From assembly GCA_015680685.1 (NCBI GenBank), contig MNCI01001934.1, positions 5,310-47,368 on the forward strand: DNA of 42,059 nucleotides, read 5' to 3'. This document shows, in pieces, positions 9,831-20,109 of this stretch. The position numbers were made by a program, and so were the translations under genes. The notes beneath the pieces are model-generated. The model was not told the origin of the DNA. It made no database searches and was given only the letters and a program-made list of their open reading frames with translations. The first letter of the stretch is position 1. Each line of letters opens with the position of its first letter. The DNA comes from Gnetum montanum (lineage: Eukaryota > Streptophyta > Gnetopsida > Gnetales > Gnetaceae).

Positions 9831-10773
9831 CCTTAGGTTTTTATTGTTGAGGACTTTTCTATTTCTTTTAGTTTTGGATTTTGGGATCCTCCTATGGTTT
9901 GATGATTAAGGTAGGTTGGGCAGAGATGGTCATACACTAGATGATATGGGAGTGGGCTTTGGTGTGTCCACTAGCTTTTATGCCTTAGCCTACTTGTCAC
10001 CCTTGTTGTTAGGCTTTTTCTTATGCTTCTTCCTCTACTTGTTTGAAGCTTTTTGGTTGTCAGTTGTTGGCTATGAGGAAGAGGTTATAGCATTGACCAC
10101 CATAGGAGGTCATTACATGGTTACGTCAGTTGGTTGGGTTGTGGCTAGTTGGGTTATATTGGGCTTGGACACGCTAATGATAAAAGGATTTCTTTGAGGT
10201 GCCCATGAGGTGCCCATCTATGTTTAATGCTAATATAACATAAGGATTGTTATTAGTGTTCATCAGGTCCTTATACACTTGCATTGATGGGTTCTATGGT
10301 TAGATTGAGTTGGAAGCATCTAGGACCAACTCTCCCCTGTCTTCCATTTTTTGTAGGTCATTCTTTAGCATGAGGTAATAGTCTATGTCATGACCATGCA
10401 ATTGGTAATAGTGGAAAAAGTGATTTAGCTTAAAATATGTAGATAGTTGAGGGTCATCCTTTGTTGCCATAGTGGGATCTTTGGCTATTTTTCATAGTCG
10501 CTCATGCTTCTTCCAAGCGGCTTTGGTCATTTGCTTGTATTGTATATGCCCACTCTTTAATAGTTGATCCAATAGTTTGAATGGCTTCAAAGATAAGCTA
10601 GTGTATGTTGTCCTATCCTTTCTCCCAATGTTAAGCCTAGGAGTAGTTGATTCAGTGGCCCTGGAGATTGATTGCTAGTTGTCTCAATCATTAGGAGGGA
10701 CTTTGGATGCATTTTCCTTTAGCCCATGGTTAGTAGTTTTAGTCTCTTTGGTTACTGCTACTACAACCATGTT
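9831..10773 (-). pseudogene. Element C gag, C-terminal half, decayed
   Basis: Translating the minus strand gives a linker with LLDQLLKSGHIQYK, then a zinc-finger-like block typical of Tat gag (HYYQLHGHDIDYYLMLK), in which the expected cysteines have become tyrosines, followed by a PYVILAL segment matching APYIISTI near the start of the A frame. Only one degenerate trace of the PYVVRVP motif follows, so the motif array of A is absent. The reading frame continues at 20110 once element B is removed. Confidence 0.65.
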
Positions 10774-10778
10774 GTTTT
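10774..10778. repeat. Left target-site duplication of element B (GTTTT)
   Basis: GTTTT directly precedes the 5' LTR, and the same five bases follow the 3' LTR at 20105-20109. Five bases is the usual duplication for Ty3/gypsy integrase. The flanking halves of the C gag join correctly across it. Confidence 0.8.
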
Positions 10779-10859
10779 CTAAACACCACAAAATTTTGTC
10801 TCTGATGTCTCAACTACAAATTTTCCTAAGTGTTAGAATGATGACACTTTCTAAAAATT

Positions 10860-11500
10860 TTTCTAAGTCTTGGGACTATGCTCTCCACTACCCCAGAGCA
10901 TAGTTAGCCTAGTGGAAAGTGTAGTCAACTCAAAAGATCCATTTTTTGTAATTTTTCCTAAGTTTCTAAATGAGGACACTTGCTGCAATTTTTTCTAAGT
11001 GTTGGTACTACGCTTTCCATTGCCCTAAAGTGTAGTCAACTCAGTAGAGAGCGTAGTCAACACAAACAACTAGTTTTATAGATTTTTTAACTGTTAAGCT
11101 AGCTACTACAAATTTTTTTAAGTGCTGAGACTACACTCTCCACCAAACTAGAGCATAGTCAAGCATAGTTAGCATGGGGATTCATGTTTTGTAGAATTTT
11201 TCTAACTGTTGGGACAATGCTCTCCACTTGAATAGAGCATAGTTGAGTGTAGATAACATTAAGATCCAATTTTTTATAATTGTTTCTAACTATTGAGACT
11301 ACACTCTCCACTACCCTAAATCATAGTCAAGTGTAGTTAATTGAAAGCTAGATTTTGCAAAAATGTGTCTAAGTCTAAGATTACACTCTCCACCAGTCTA
11401 GAGCATAGTTAGCATGGAACACCATTTTCTGCAAAAAGTTTCTAAGTCTCGGACTATGCTCTCCCCCAATCCATAGCATAGTCAAGCATAGACATGTAGA
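10860..11500 (+). repeat. Hairpin-forming tandem units in U3 of B (5' LTR)
   Basis: About seven units of 60-90 bp each contain an inverted repeat around a 10-14 base loop. The clearest is 10875-10884 (ACTATGCTCT) against 10895-10904 (AGAGCATAGT), a perfect 10-bp stem. Other units start near 11008, 11131, 11213, 11301, 11381 and 11453 with one or more mismatches. Units are separated by TTTTTCTAAGTGTTGG-like spacers. Matching units occur in the 3' LTR (about 18290-18920). Confidence 0.8.
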
Positions 11501-11878
11501 ATAGCCTCCAAAGGCCTTCACAATGCAACACTGGCATTCAAATTAGCTCCAACATACCTTTGATAGCAACATGCATATTTTTTGCACCCCCATTTGTCCC
11601 AAAATTGTAACTATGTTTGACCCCACTCTTGACAATGGACAATGTAGTCTGAGAGCGTAGTCTTAAAAGTTGCATTTCTTACATTTTTTAGGTTCATTAT
11701 AGTCTTCTCCATGCAATTGGTAGCATAGTCATAGTCTCACGGCCTCATAAAGTTAGTTAGAGTAGAGCATAGCACAACACTATTTCCCTTAATGGAGAGC
11801 ATAGTTGGGGTATAGTGTAGTCCCAACTAGCCCACTACCAAATGGTAGTCTCTTAGCATTTTGGGCTAACCCTAGTCT

Positions 11879-11886
11879 TATAAATA
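11879..11886 (+). promoter_or_regulatory. TATA box of the B 5' LTR
   Basis: TATAAATA in the context TAACCCTAGTCTTATAAATACCCC matches the core promoter of the A LTR and of the B 3' LTR in position and flanks. Confidence 0.7.
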
Positions 11887-12656
11887 CCCCAATGCCCCCA
11901 ACATTTTAGGGGTTGGCATTTTTTGACAGTTATGCATTTGGGCAAACAAGACCCAAATGCATTGAAGCTTGGCATTTAGCATTTGAGCAAATGAGGCCCA
12001 AAGGCAAACTAGTGTCGAAGAGGTAGAGTTGCAAAGCATGATCCACTGTAGCCTCCCTGTAGTCCTACAGAACACCACAACACATGGTACACCATGGTGG
12101 CCAACTCAGTAGGCATAAACACCATGGTGAGTGTTAGACTTCATGACCCAACATCATTGAGACTGTGACTATGCTCTCCACTGTGCCTGTTGTACACCAT
12201 GTATCTTCTAAACCCATTGTGGAGTTAACTATGCTCAACCCCATTTGGGTTGGTGTTTTGTTTCTCTCTCCTACATTTTTCACATTTTTTACAATCTTAA
12301 CATATTGTCATGTTAAAACTATGCTCACTCGAGCAATGGTCTCTATGTGCCAGCACCCTCATTTTCACTAAAACCTTTAACTACACTCACCCCCTTATGC
12401 CTTGTGACTATGCTCTACACCACTATAAACACTACTTAAACACTTAGCATCATTTGTGTTTGCATTGTGGCTAACCATGCCACACTCAGTTGCATCCAAC
12501 ACCCCAATTACAATCATCAAAGTCACTATTTGATCAACAAGATTGTTTAGGGCACCTTATTTCCACTTCTAGTAGGACCTTAAGTAGATTGGGGCTTAGT
12601 TTGTGCATCTGTTGACCCCTTGATGATTCTAGCCATCGATGTTTTTGGTTGCTACA

Positions 12657-13068
12657 ATTTTTGATGCTAGGAGGATAGCCACCTATAGATTACTAGCTTT
12701 TGGTGCTAGAAGGAAGGCCAAGCCATTTTCCTTCTTGGACTCTATTGTGGTTGTCTTACGTGCTCTCTACACCTCCCATCAATGTAGATTGGACCTCATT
12801 GTCAGTCTCCCTGGGACCCTACATAGCAACCTAAATGTCCTTCTCTTCACTATTTTTTGTAAGTCTTAGTTCTCTAAGTGTAGGGAAAGTAGTTGGTCAA
12901 GAGCATAGTTAGTGTGGAGCATAGTTAGCTCTCAGTGTAGAGAGCATAGTCTTCACACTTAGCCATTTTCTGGTAGTTTTAACACTTAGCCATTTTTTTA
13001 CAGTTTCTATACTTAGTTATTTTCTGCAATTTTTAGACTTAGCCATTTTAACAACCCAATCTATGACC
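12657..13068 (+). other. Leader of element B with leftover primer-site and repeat signals
   Basis: Directly after the LTR are two similar G-rich strings, TTTGATGCTAGGAGGATAGCC (12661) and TTTGGTGCTAGAAGGAAGGCC (about 12699). One could be a decayed primer-binding site, but I cannot match either to a tRNA with confidence. At 12890-12951 the U3 motif GAGCATAGTTAG recurs outside the LTR. At 12955-13049 about 3.5 copies of a 31-32-bp repeat (CACTTAGCCATTTTCTG-rich) precede gag. Confidence 0.5.
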
Positions 13069-15170
13069 ATGAATCTAGATCAACCATCCGCATCAATGTC
13101 TAACACACTTGACATCTTCACCATCCACCCAAAGTGAGTTATGCTCAATCATGAACAATACAACTTTGTTTGTGCCAAGATCCAAGCCTTAGAGGCAAAA
13201 TAGGACTTTGAAAGAATCCATAAAAATATATGAGAGTACATCCCTTTCTCATTTGACATAATCCCACTCATAGAGTCCTATCATTGGTTGTTGTCCTAAC
13301 TCATCTGTGCAAATGAGCATGATGTAGGGATCAACTACATGAAAGCCTCATGGAAGGAAGAAGATGAGTTTGAAGCCCACTCTAAATGCAAGATCCCCCT
13401 TTACATTGTCTTCCCACAAACACTCCCTAGTATGGCCCCTCCTCCTGTAGTGGCCATGCATCAAATTCTATACACATAACATGATTCAATTTCCCCTTTC
13501 CACTTGTCCTTCATGGCACCATCCCAACCTACTCAGCCATCCTTGCCAATAGTAATCACATCATCACAACCCTATGTTCATGTAGGGCCCATCTTTGGAT
13601 CCCAAATGACTCAAGCATCTTATGTCTTGCTTGTTTCATCGGTGTCCTTAACATCAATCCAATCCATGTCTGCATGGCTTGTGCCAACCATAGCATAATC
13701 AATGCATTAATTGTATTTCATGGCTCTGCAACCATCAATTTGGCCTTGCACCATTCCACCAACATAGGTGTAGCCAACACAACTAGTTGGCACATCTTAG
13801 AACTTGGATTAGGCATTCTAGTTAATCCAAATTTTGATAGAGGAGGTGAGGTAACTCAAAGATGCTTCCTCTGAAACCATCAAAGTGATGGACTTCTACT
13901 AGGATGACCCAATAAGTCCTACTATTCCACTCCTAACTCTGCCAACTAGGGTCCCATTGCCTCAACTCACCAAGTACAATGATGAAGGAGACCCCAATAC
14001 ACACTTGGTCACATTCAAGATTGAGTGCCTACTACTACAAGCCTAGACGCATGCCATCATGTGCATGTTTAACATGTCCCTAATTGGCAAGGCCTTAGAT
14101 TGGTACCATGTGCTACCCAGAGGCTCCATATCCTCCTTGGAGGATCTCTTAACCCAGTTCATGATGTGCTTTAGGTACAACTTGAAGCCTAAAGTAACCC
14201 TCAACTAGCTTATGCAAATCAAGTAGGGCCACCTAGAGCCCATGCAACATTTTATTCAACACTAGAGCACCTCATTATAGGAACTCCCTAAGCTAATCAT
14301 AGAAATGCACCTCTTGGCCATCTTCAAGGGTGTAGTTAAAGACTTCATCAAGTTAAAACTGTACTACTTGGTCCTGAAGTCTTTGAGCCAAGCCTTTACT
14401 TAAACAAAGAGCATTGAGGATGTAGTGTAGGCTAGCATGGACCTGGCCTACTTGGCCTATAGAAATCAACATGTGAGGAAGTAAAGCAAAATTGTAGCAA
14501 CAATAGCCACATCTACAAAAGCAAAAGCAACCAGTCAGGGCCTAATGGCTAAGTAGCCTAAAGCCCCAACTCACAAAGCCACTAACTCTACTACTAAGTT
14601 AACCAACCTACCTACATTGGTAGGGGCCACAGTGCAAGTTGCTTCAAGACCCAACTTTTAACACAAGGATCACTCAAAGTATACCCCATTTCCACTATGA
14701 TCATCATAGCTACTAGATCAACTATTGAAAGTTGGATGAATTCAACATAAAAGTCTGGTTGCCAAAGGATTCACGCAGTCCTATGGAATTGATTATCAAG
14801 AGACATTCGCTCCAGTTGCCAAACTCAACACAATTAGGGTTCTGTTGTCCCTCACCGTGAATCAGGACTTTAAATTGCATCAACTTGACATCAAGAATGT
14901 GAGTATCAAAGGATGCTTGCCAATGACACAATAGTTACTATGAGCTGTTGAGAAACCCTACCTCAATAGTACCAAATGAGCCTCTAGTCCCACAACACAT
15001 CAAGCTGGACCAATTCTGTCATTACCACTAGATGTCCAGTCACAACGACTTTTGTATGTATTTGCAAGATGATTTGTAAAGAATGATAGATAAGGATGTA
15101 CTAGTACTCAATGTAGCAAGCCAACCCAATGTGGATGACACTACCTACATCATCAACATCATCAGTGTGC
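13069..15170 (+). pseudogene. Element B gag, decayed and carrying a copia RT insert
   Basis: The frame opens at ATG 13069. An N-terminal HEQYNFVCAKIQA block matches HYNYVCAKIQA in C. The Ty3 gag core lies at about 13970-14440, recognisable by GDPNTHLVTF, a KALDWYHVLPRGSISSLEDL stretch and FRYNLKP. Many stops interrupt it, mostly TAG where C or the family reads Gln or Trp. The linker ends at LLDQLLKVG-x-IQHK (14750). After the foreign insert the gag resumes near 14936 and reaches a zinc-finger-like CHYH-x7-H-x3-C block near 15008-15070 that is better preserved than in C. The end of the gene overlaps the palindrome. Confidence 0.75.
14752..14934 (+). pseudogene. Fragment of Ty1/copia reverse transcriptase captured inside B gag
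   Basis: From CTG at 14755 the plus strand reads without a stop for 59 codons and gives the hallmark copia RT N-terminal region: LVAKGFTQSYGIDYQETFAP, then VAKLNTIRVLLSL, then KLHQLDIKN. It stops at TAG 14932-14934. It is in frame with the upstream gag linker but not with the gag downstream. Both flanks are matched by continuous gag in element C, so the insert replaced about ten gag codons. It is far less damaged than the surrounding gag. The catalytic YVDD part of RT is not included. Confidence 0.85.
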
Positions 15171-15502
15171 GAGGTAAGTCCAAATTAGTGAAGTAGCCTT
15201 TTGTGGTCCACGTGCCTTCCAGTAGTGCAAAGGTCCCTTCACCCTCCATGAGTTCAAGGCCCCCATTCATTGTTAAAGTGCCACCTTGGGTACCCACAAC
15301 ATCCTTCANAAAGGATGTTGTGGGTACCCAAGGTGGCACTTTAACAATGAATGGGGGCCTTGAACTCATGGAGGGTGAAGGGACCTTTGCACTACTGGAA
15401 GGCACATGGACCACAAAAGGCTACTTCACTGATTTGGACTTACCTCGCACACTGATGATGTTGATGATGTAGGTAGTGTCATCCACATTGGATTGGCTTG
15501 CT
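15115..15502. repeat. 192-bp inverted repeat bounded by single N bases, probable assembly artefact
   Basis: 15115-15306 and 15311-15502 are reverse complements with about three mismatches, all transitions. An N lies in the loop at 15309 and another directly after the right arm at 15503. The left arm is genuine B sequence, encoding PFVVHVP and PPFIVKVP motifs seen also in A. The right arm has no counterpart in A or C. A short contig placed in reverse orientation between two gap symbols explains this best. Identical open frames on both strands are a by-product. Confidence 0.85.
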
Positions 15503-15503
15503 N

Positions 15504-16730
15504 GCCACAACATGCTAGCCCTCACCTACCCAAAGCCCAATAGTGGGCAATGTCTCAACCCCTTCTTCTTCCAGGGTCAACCTTGCCAGCAACATGGGTA
15601 GACCCATGATATGTTAATGCAAGAGGATAAATAAGCACCTTGCAAACAGAACAACTAGGCAACCATGAGATCAAAAGGCACTTGGTCCATTGAACCTAGT
15701 CCCTTCCCCTATAGTTCCCATGGTTAAAGTGAATGCCACAACTAGCAAACCATAATTGAGCATTGAGGCCCCCAAACAAGCCAATCAAACTAAGCCCAAG
15801 TCCCCTCTGCAAGAGATTCATCTCTTAGGCTGCATGGAGGAGGTCAAGGCCAACACCACAACCTATGGCAAGGACTTTGCAGATGCATTAACCCAAGTTA
15901 AGCAAGTGCTAAAGTAGAAAAACACCACACTAATTTTGTACAACCTGGCCATGACCTCATCTACCCATCAGGAAGCACCAGCTTGAATGTTGGCCTCCAT
16001 TCCTATTATGGAGGACATCCCTATAGATTAGAACATCATATGTGTAGTGATGTTGCCTCCAACACCATAGAAATTTGGTTCAACATCCCTAGCATTTTGT
16101 GATTAGGTAATCAAGGTTAACCCCAAATGAGGGGAGGTCATCATAGCTCCAATGTTTATTAGCATATGTGTTCGGCAATGCATGATCTATAGGGTGCATG
16201 TCGATGATGGTGCAACAACAAACGTAGTTTCGTACTTCATCATTGACAAGGTAGGCCTAAAAAACAAGGTCAGGCCAACAAAACTTGCATGTCTAAAATC
16301 CTTCAATGGATCATGCATCATTGTTAGAGGTACCATCAATATAGCCTTCATGGTAGGGGAGTAGTTCCCCACCACTGCATATTTCATAGTCATAGAGGAA
16401 ACACTCAACTCTAACCTAATATTGGATAGGCCCTAGCTAGCCTAGTTATAAGCCATCTCCTCTTTCATCCATTTGGAAATCCACCTTCCATACGAAGGTA
16501 GTGAAGTTATTATCCACGGTGATAATGTAGCCTCTCTAGCCATCAATAGCCTTGACACAGAGCAAGGGTCAGAGGTGGAATTCCCTAGTGATGCACCTAT
16601 AGAAAATAATGCAATGCATAAGGCTCATACACTCAAATGAGTAGTGGAAGCTAACAACCTTCTAGAGGATCCCTCTAGGACCTACATGCCCCCTAATCCA
16701 TACTAGATTAGGAAGCAACTACACAACTAA
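15504..16730 (+). pseudogene. Element B protease region, decayed
   Basis: Reading the plus strand with stops gives the pre-protease segment (DFADALTQVKQVLK and ILYNLAMTSSTHQE, matching DFATVLTQVTQALK and LYDLVLTSQTHRE in A), then at 16152-16440 the retropepsin-like domain with HVDDGATTNVV, keeping the D-x-G glycine that A lacks. IHLPYEGSEVIIHG follows, as in A. After EQGSEVEF the sequence departs from A and ends with IRKQLHN, TAA at 16728-16730, GILLA, the same tail as C. About ten in-frame stops fit C-to-T or G-to-A changes in CAG, CGA or TGG codons. Confidence 0.8.
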
Positions 16731-18212
16731 GGAATCCTCTTGGCCCAAAATGTGCTAGGTGCCTATCTACCCTTTGCTGCTATGTGCCATACATATTTTA
16801 GTTCTACTTGCATTACATTCATTTATGCATTTACATTTAGTCTACTTGCCTAGCTTATGTATTCATTTTGCTTTGTTTATGCATGTACTTGCTTTGTTTA
16901 CATATTCCTTTTCTTAGCTTATGCATAAAAAATATAAAAAACATAAAAAATCATAAAACATTAAAATTACAAAAATAATACTATAACCTTCCATGGCCTT
17001 GAACTAGCAATGCTCGACTCATCATGACCCTAAAACTGGCAACACATGGCCCAAAACTAGCAATGCATGTGGCCTAGAATGACTTTAAACTATCATTGTG
17101 ACCTAGAATGATCTAAAACTATTAATTTTCACATTGCTCTTCCTTTGTGCATTAAAATAGGTGCATGTTGATGCTTTTTTCTAGTCAATTTTGTAGGCTC
17201 TTGCAGAAACACAACATGGCTACATACAAGCATATCTAGCATGCAACATTGTACCTCATCAAAGCAAGGTAAGCACTCATCTACCATGATGCTAAAACTA
17301 GCACAACAATCTACTATGACTATAAAGTAGAACAAATGTCTACCATGATGCTAAAATTGGTACAACAATCTGCTATGACTATAAACTGGCATAGCTCATC
17401 CTTGGGTCATGACGTTAAACTAGCACAACAGCTCATCTACTACGACATTAAACTAGATGAGCCTCTAAAGGGTGCACATCCCCCTCATCCTATTATAGCC
17501 TATGCACATTTCATCTCTATATCTCCATATCCTCTCATTCCCTACATAGCATAGTTTGCAAATCCCCGATGCTCACGTGTCATGAATGAATGGCATCCTT
17601 TTCACGTCCAACCGTACAACCCAAGGTAGATGTAATGCAACTTTTCTTGTGGAAAGCCTCTATTAGCTGGTCAAAGCCTAGGTGGATGTAACATAACTCA
17701 TCCTAGGGAGAAAACACATTTTTTACAAACATGACACGGTTGCATCATAGCAAGTCCCATTAGGTGGCATGTAGTTCACTCGATGGCTAACACCTTGTAG
17801 CTAACATTTAACAATGTGTAGAATCAAACATTGGTTCACCTAGAAGAAAAAAAAAAGAGAAAATGGGAAAAAGCACATCCCCAAGAAATCTATGCAGGCT
17901 ACAATTTTGCAATTGGTCCAACCCTAAATCCATACTGACTCTCTTATAATCACTTCAACAAGAGGTCAACATTTTCAGGGGTAATCCACCTTGGTGCCAT
18001 GGTCACCATGACACCTTGTTTGCACTTCACTTCCCCTGCTATCCCCAACACATTACCTACACCTTTTACTCCCCATATACCACTATTCATATCACTCTTA
18101 AGCATGGTGTAGTCACATCCAACCATGCATGGAAGGATGATGTTTGTGCCAGGTCTGCTATGGTGTTTTGTCATTCTTTGTTGATGTCTCTTGGGCCACT
18201 CCTCTAGATGTT
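16731..18212 (+). other. Element B non-coding 3' internal region
   Basis: This follows the gag-pro stop and runs to the polypurine tract. 16760-16980 is T-rich with repeated GCTTATGCAT and CTTGCTTTGTTTA. 16981-17470 holds the UTR minisatellite. 17471-18212 resembles the equivalent part of A in position. No gene is supported. Confidence 0.65.
16981..17470 (+). repeat. UTR minisatellite of element B
   Basis: Two clusters (16981-17130 and 17275-17460) contain about ten irregular units of 30-40 bp such as CTATGACTATAAACTGGCAT and CATGACGTTAAACTAGCACA. The core TATGAC-(T/G)-TAAACT-GGCAC matches the 38-bp units of A and, reversed, those of C and D. Confidence 0.8.
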
Positions 18213-18228
18213 AACAAAGAGGGGCCAA
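18213..18228 (+). other. Polypurine tract of element B
   Basis: AACAAAGAGGGGCCAA lies immediately before TGAAATACCATAAAA, the start of the 3' LTR. It is the same string as in A, preserved despite heavy decay around it. Confidence 0.75.
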
Positions 18229-20104
18229 TGAAATACCATAAAATTTTACCTATAGCATCTCTACTACAAATTTTCCTAAGTTTTAGAATCATGACACTTT
18301 TTGTAAATCTTTCTAAGTGCTAGGACTACACTCTACACTACCCCAAAGAGTAGTCAGCCTAATGGAGAGCATAGTCAACTCAAAAGACCAATTTTTTATA
18401 ATTTTTCCTAAGTGTCTAAACGAGGACACTTGTTGTAATTTATTCTAAGTGTTGGAACTACACTCTCCACTACCCTAAAGTGTAGTCAACTCAATAGAGA
18501 GTGTAGTTAACAGAAATAGCTAGTTTTGTAGGTTTTTTCTATCTGTCAAGCCAGTTGCTATAGATGTTTCTAAGTTTTGAGACTACACTCTCCACTAGAC
18601 TAGAAAGTAGTCAAGTGTAGTTAGCATAAGAATGCATGTTTTGTAGAAATTTTCTAACTATTGGGACCAAACTCTCCACTAGACTAGAGCATAGTCAAGC
18701 GTAGATAGCATTAAGGCTTAGTTTTTTCTAGTTTTTCTAACTATTAAGACTACGCTCTCCACTACCCTAGAGCATAGTCAACTAAAAGGTAGATTTTGCA
18801 AAAAAAATTCTAAGTTTGAGACTATGCTCTCCACCAATCTTGAGCATAGTCAACATGGAATACCATTTTCTGCAAATATTTACTAAGTATGGGACTATGC
18901 TCTCCCCAAGTCTAGAGCGTAGTCAAGTGTAGACATGTAGAATAGCCTCCAAAGGCCTCCACAATGTAGCTCCAACATACCTTCGGCAGCAACATGCATC
19001 TTTTTTGCACCCCCCTTTCTCTGAATATTGTAACTACACTCAACCCCACTCCTGATAATGGACAACGTAGTCTTAGAGCATAGTCTCAAAAAGTTACATT
19101 GTTTGAATTTTTTAGGTAGATTTTGGCCTTCTCCATGTAATTGCTACTGTAGTCACAATCTCATGGCCTCATAGAGTTAGTCAAAGTAGAGCATAGCACA
19201 ACACTACTTCCCTTAGTGGAGAGTGTAGTTGGTGTACAGTGTAGTCTCAACTACCCCACTACCATGTGGTAGTCTCTTTACATTTTATGATAACCCTAGC
19301 CCTATAAATACCCTAACACTCACAACACTTTAGGAGTTGACATTTTCTAGTAGTTTTTCATTTTGGCATCTCAACATTTTGGCAAATGAGATCCAATTGC
19401 ACTATATCTTGGCATTTAACATTTGGGTGAACAAGACCTAATGGCAGATTGACACCAGCAAGGTAAAGTTGTAGACCATGGCCCACCACAATGCCCCTAT
19501 AGCCCTGCAAGACACCATAGCCCATGGTACATTCCATGAACCAACCTAGGAGGCATGGACACAATGGTGAATGCTAGACTTCATCGTCCAACACCACCAA
19601 GATTGTGACTATGGTATCCATTTCACCTATTGTACACTATGTACCTTCTGAACTCCTTTTGGAGTTAACTATGCTCAACCTTATTTGGGGTGGTGTTCTA
19701 TTTCTCTTTTCTATATTTTTCATGTTTTCTTTACATTTTTTATATTCTTAACACGTGGTCACATTAAAACTATTCTTGGGTGATGACCTCCATGTGTTGG
19801 CACCCTCATTTTTGTTGAAACCTTTAACTATGCTCATCCCCTCATGCCTTGTGACTACACTCTACACCACCACAAACATCATTTAAACACTTAGCACCAT
19901 TTGCATTTTCATCATGGCTAACCATGCCACCCCTAGTTGTATCCAACACCCTGGTTAAAACTGGAAAAGTCCTTGGTTGATTGACAAGATTATTCAGGAT
20001 ACCCCGTTTTCACTTCCAGTAGGCCCTCACATAGATTCGAGATTAGGCTATGCATCTGTTGACCCCTTGGTGATTCCAACCATCGATGTTTTTTGGTTGT
20101 TATA
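18229..20104 (+). repeat. 3' LTR of element B
   Basis: It starts TGAAATACC and ends GGTTGTTATA, aligning with the 5' LTR over the whole length. The hairpin units and TATA region are conserved. It is followed by GTTTT and then by minus-strand gag of C. Confidence 0.85.
19303..19310 (+). promoter_or_regulatory. TATA box of the B 3' LTR
   Basis: TATAAATA in the context TAACCCTAGCCCTATAAATACCC is the closest match to the element A promoter. Confidence 0.65.
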
Positions 20105-20109
20105 GTTTT
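20105..20109. repeat. Right target-site duplication of element B (GTTTT)
   Basis: Matches 10774-10778 exactly. Confidence 0.8.

Larger units (their letters stand above)
8371..10778 (-). mobile_element. Element C, left part: old minus-strand Tat-like gag-pro element
   Basis: Reading the minus strand from 10778 downward gives the C-terminal half of gag, the protease domain, a short tail and then the UTR minisatellite at 8590-8371. The N-terminal half of gag lies at 20110-21731. The interruption is exactly element B with its 5-bp duplication. No RT, RNase H or integrase is present. The 3' LTR of C is not recognisable below 8371, so that end may be truncated or too diverged. Confidence 0.75.
10779..12656 (+). 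repeat. 5' LTR of element B
   Basis: It starts CTAAACACCACAAAATTT (the terminal TG has mutated) and ends GGTTGCTACA. The 3' copy at 18229-20104 is nearly the same length. U3 is about 1.1 kb and dominated by hairpin units with CTATGCTCTCCAC and GAGCATAGTC. The TATA box is at 11879. Several short open frames inside are chance. Confidence 0.85.
10779..20104 (+). mobile_element. Element B: old, non-autonomous gag-pro LTR retrotransposon nested in C
   Basis: It has two LTRs of 1878 and 1876 bp, GTTTT target duplications, a polypurine tract, gag, protease and a UTR minisatellite in the same order as A, but no RT, RNase H or integrase. A hand alignment of about 160 bp of the LTRs shows roughly 16% differences, so the insertion is old. 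CpG is almost absent and in-frame stops are mostly TAG. The protein regions are homologous to A and C. A copia RT shard (14752-14934) and a palindrome flanked by N bases (15115-15502) are unusual additions. Confidence 0.9.

Noticed and set aside
9264-10197. Plus-strand open frames
   Set aside because: They are antisense to the minus-strand gag-pro of element C, which has clear homology to A and B.
15145-15472. Two identical 89-codon open frames on opposite strands
   Set aside because: They arise from the inverted repeat bounded by N bases; the plus-left arm is just part of the decayed B gag-pro linker.
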